Shown here in pieces: positions 19,058 through 19,366 of a stretch of 19,366 nt of DNA; position 1 is the stretch's first letter; each line of letters opens with the position of its first letter. A model generated the notes under the pieces. That model was given only the letters and a program-made list of their open reading frames with translations, had not been told where the DNA came from and did no database searches. The stretch covers positions 1 through 19,366 of the forward strand of contig JBAYGX010000014.1 of NCBI GenBank assembly GCA_041666465.1, in the 5' to 3' direction. The position numbers were made by a program, and so were the translations under genes. The stretch comes from XYC2-FULL-41-22 sp041666465 (lineage in GTDB: Bacteria; Patescibacteriota; Gracilibacteria; UBA1369; UBA12470).

Positions 19058-19366
19058 ATGAATCTTCTCTACTCAAATCAAACCAACTCAAAAATCGACA
19101 AGCGGATTTTTACTTCGCTTCTATCAAAAGCAAAAGTGGAAAAACTAATCTCTCTTACAATTATTTCCGACTCGGAAATCAAGAAAATAAATAAAAAATA
19201 TCGCGGTAAAAATACGCCGACAGATGTAATCTCTTTTGTTTACAAAGAGACCGAAAAATTCCCGGGCGAGGAAATGCTCGGGGAAATTTACATTTCAATC
19301 GACACGGCGAAAAAACAGGCAAAAGAACAGAAGCATTCGCTCAAATACGAACTGCAATTTCTGTTC
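19058..19366 (+). CDS. ybeY: YbeY endoribonuclease, 3' truncated by window edge
   Basis: The frame from the ATG at 19058 is open for all 103 codons to the window edge. It shows the UPF0054/YbeY core: IKKINKKYRGKNTPTDVISF, followed by MLGEIYISIDTAKKQA and the beginning of the helix (YELQFLF) that leads into the zinc-binding HGxLHxxGYDH motif, which lies beyond the window. YbeY is a metal-dependent single-strand RNase acting in 16S rRNA 3'-end maturation and ribosome quality control. It follows the GH18-like gene by 37 nt, with a heptamer array in the gap and no Shine-Dalgarno sequence. Confidence 0.93.
   Translation, partial: MNLLYSNQTNSKIDKRIFTSLLSKAKVEKLISLTIISDSEIKKINKKYRGKNTPTDVISFVYKETEKFPGEEMLGEIYISIDTAKKQAKEQKHSLKYELQFLF

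Noticed and set aside
1..19366. Alternative genetic code with TGA as glycine
   Set aside because: TGA ends the DUF4012, four-helix, channel, hypothetical and GH18-like genes at sensible lengths, so the standard bacterial code fits.

Overview
The window looks like chromosomal DNA from a Patescibacteria (Candidate Phyla Radiation) bacterium, perhaps near the Peregrinibacteria. The basis is an archaeal-type class I lysyl-tRNA synthetase, a DUF4012 surface protein, a 23S-IVP type four-helix-bundle gene, moderate GC and the near absence of Shine-Dalgarno sequences. TGA is used as an ordinary stop by several genes, which argues against the TGA=Gly code of Gracilibacteria/Absconditabacteria. The lineage is an inference; no rRNA gene is present.

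Layout. 1-244: 3'-truncated yraN-family gene (minus). 437-2232: dnaB, then a small AT-rich membrane protein. 2357-3919: class I lysS. 4047-9487: two very large convergent genes of unknown function (911 aa exported coiled-coil protein; 882 aa protein ending in a cysteine-less thioredoxin-like domain). Each has its own sigma70-type promoter, and they share a 14-nt leader motif. 9647-11365: membrane-anchored DUF4012 protein. 11385-11829: four-helix-bundle gene bracketed by a perfect 18-bp inverted repeat. 11851-13614: long, eukaryote-like guaA. 13705-14871 (minus): fusion of a PAP2 phosphatase and a dolichol/phytol-kinase-like domain. 14928-16337: an unknown gene and a two-TM potassium-channel-like protein. 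16421-17074 (minus): membrane-tethered helix-turn-helix/coiled-coil protein. 17106-17242: dense array of TGTCTA/TAGACA boxes lying over that gene's promoter. 17501-19020: TrmH/SpoU methyltransferase and a GH18-like hydrolase. 19058-19366: 3'-truncated ybeY.

Two systems deserve attention. First, the HTH/coiled-coil/TM protein and its box array look like a self-contained DNA-binding module: either an autoregulated membrane-tethered regulator or a RacA-like chromosome anchor with a centromere-like site. Second, most intergenic gaps hold degenerate 7-8 nt tandem words. Four gaps use different words (GTTRYAA, GTATAAA/CTTTATA, GNNNCTA and ATTACAGA types) but keep the same register and usually end right at a start codon. 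At least one array lies inside a predicted 5' leader. The pattern recurs at yraN, lysS, the DUF4012 gene, the four-helix gene, guaA, the channel gene and ybeY, and at two convergent 3' junctions.

Several other genes (the PAP2 fusion, the HTH protein, the GH18-like gene) have a -10 element only 7-8 nt before the start codon, which suggests leaderless mRNAs.
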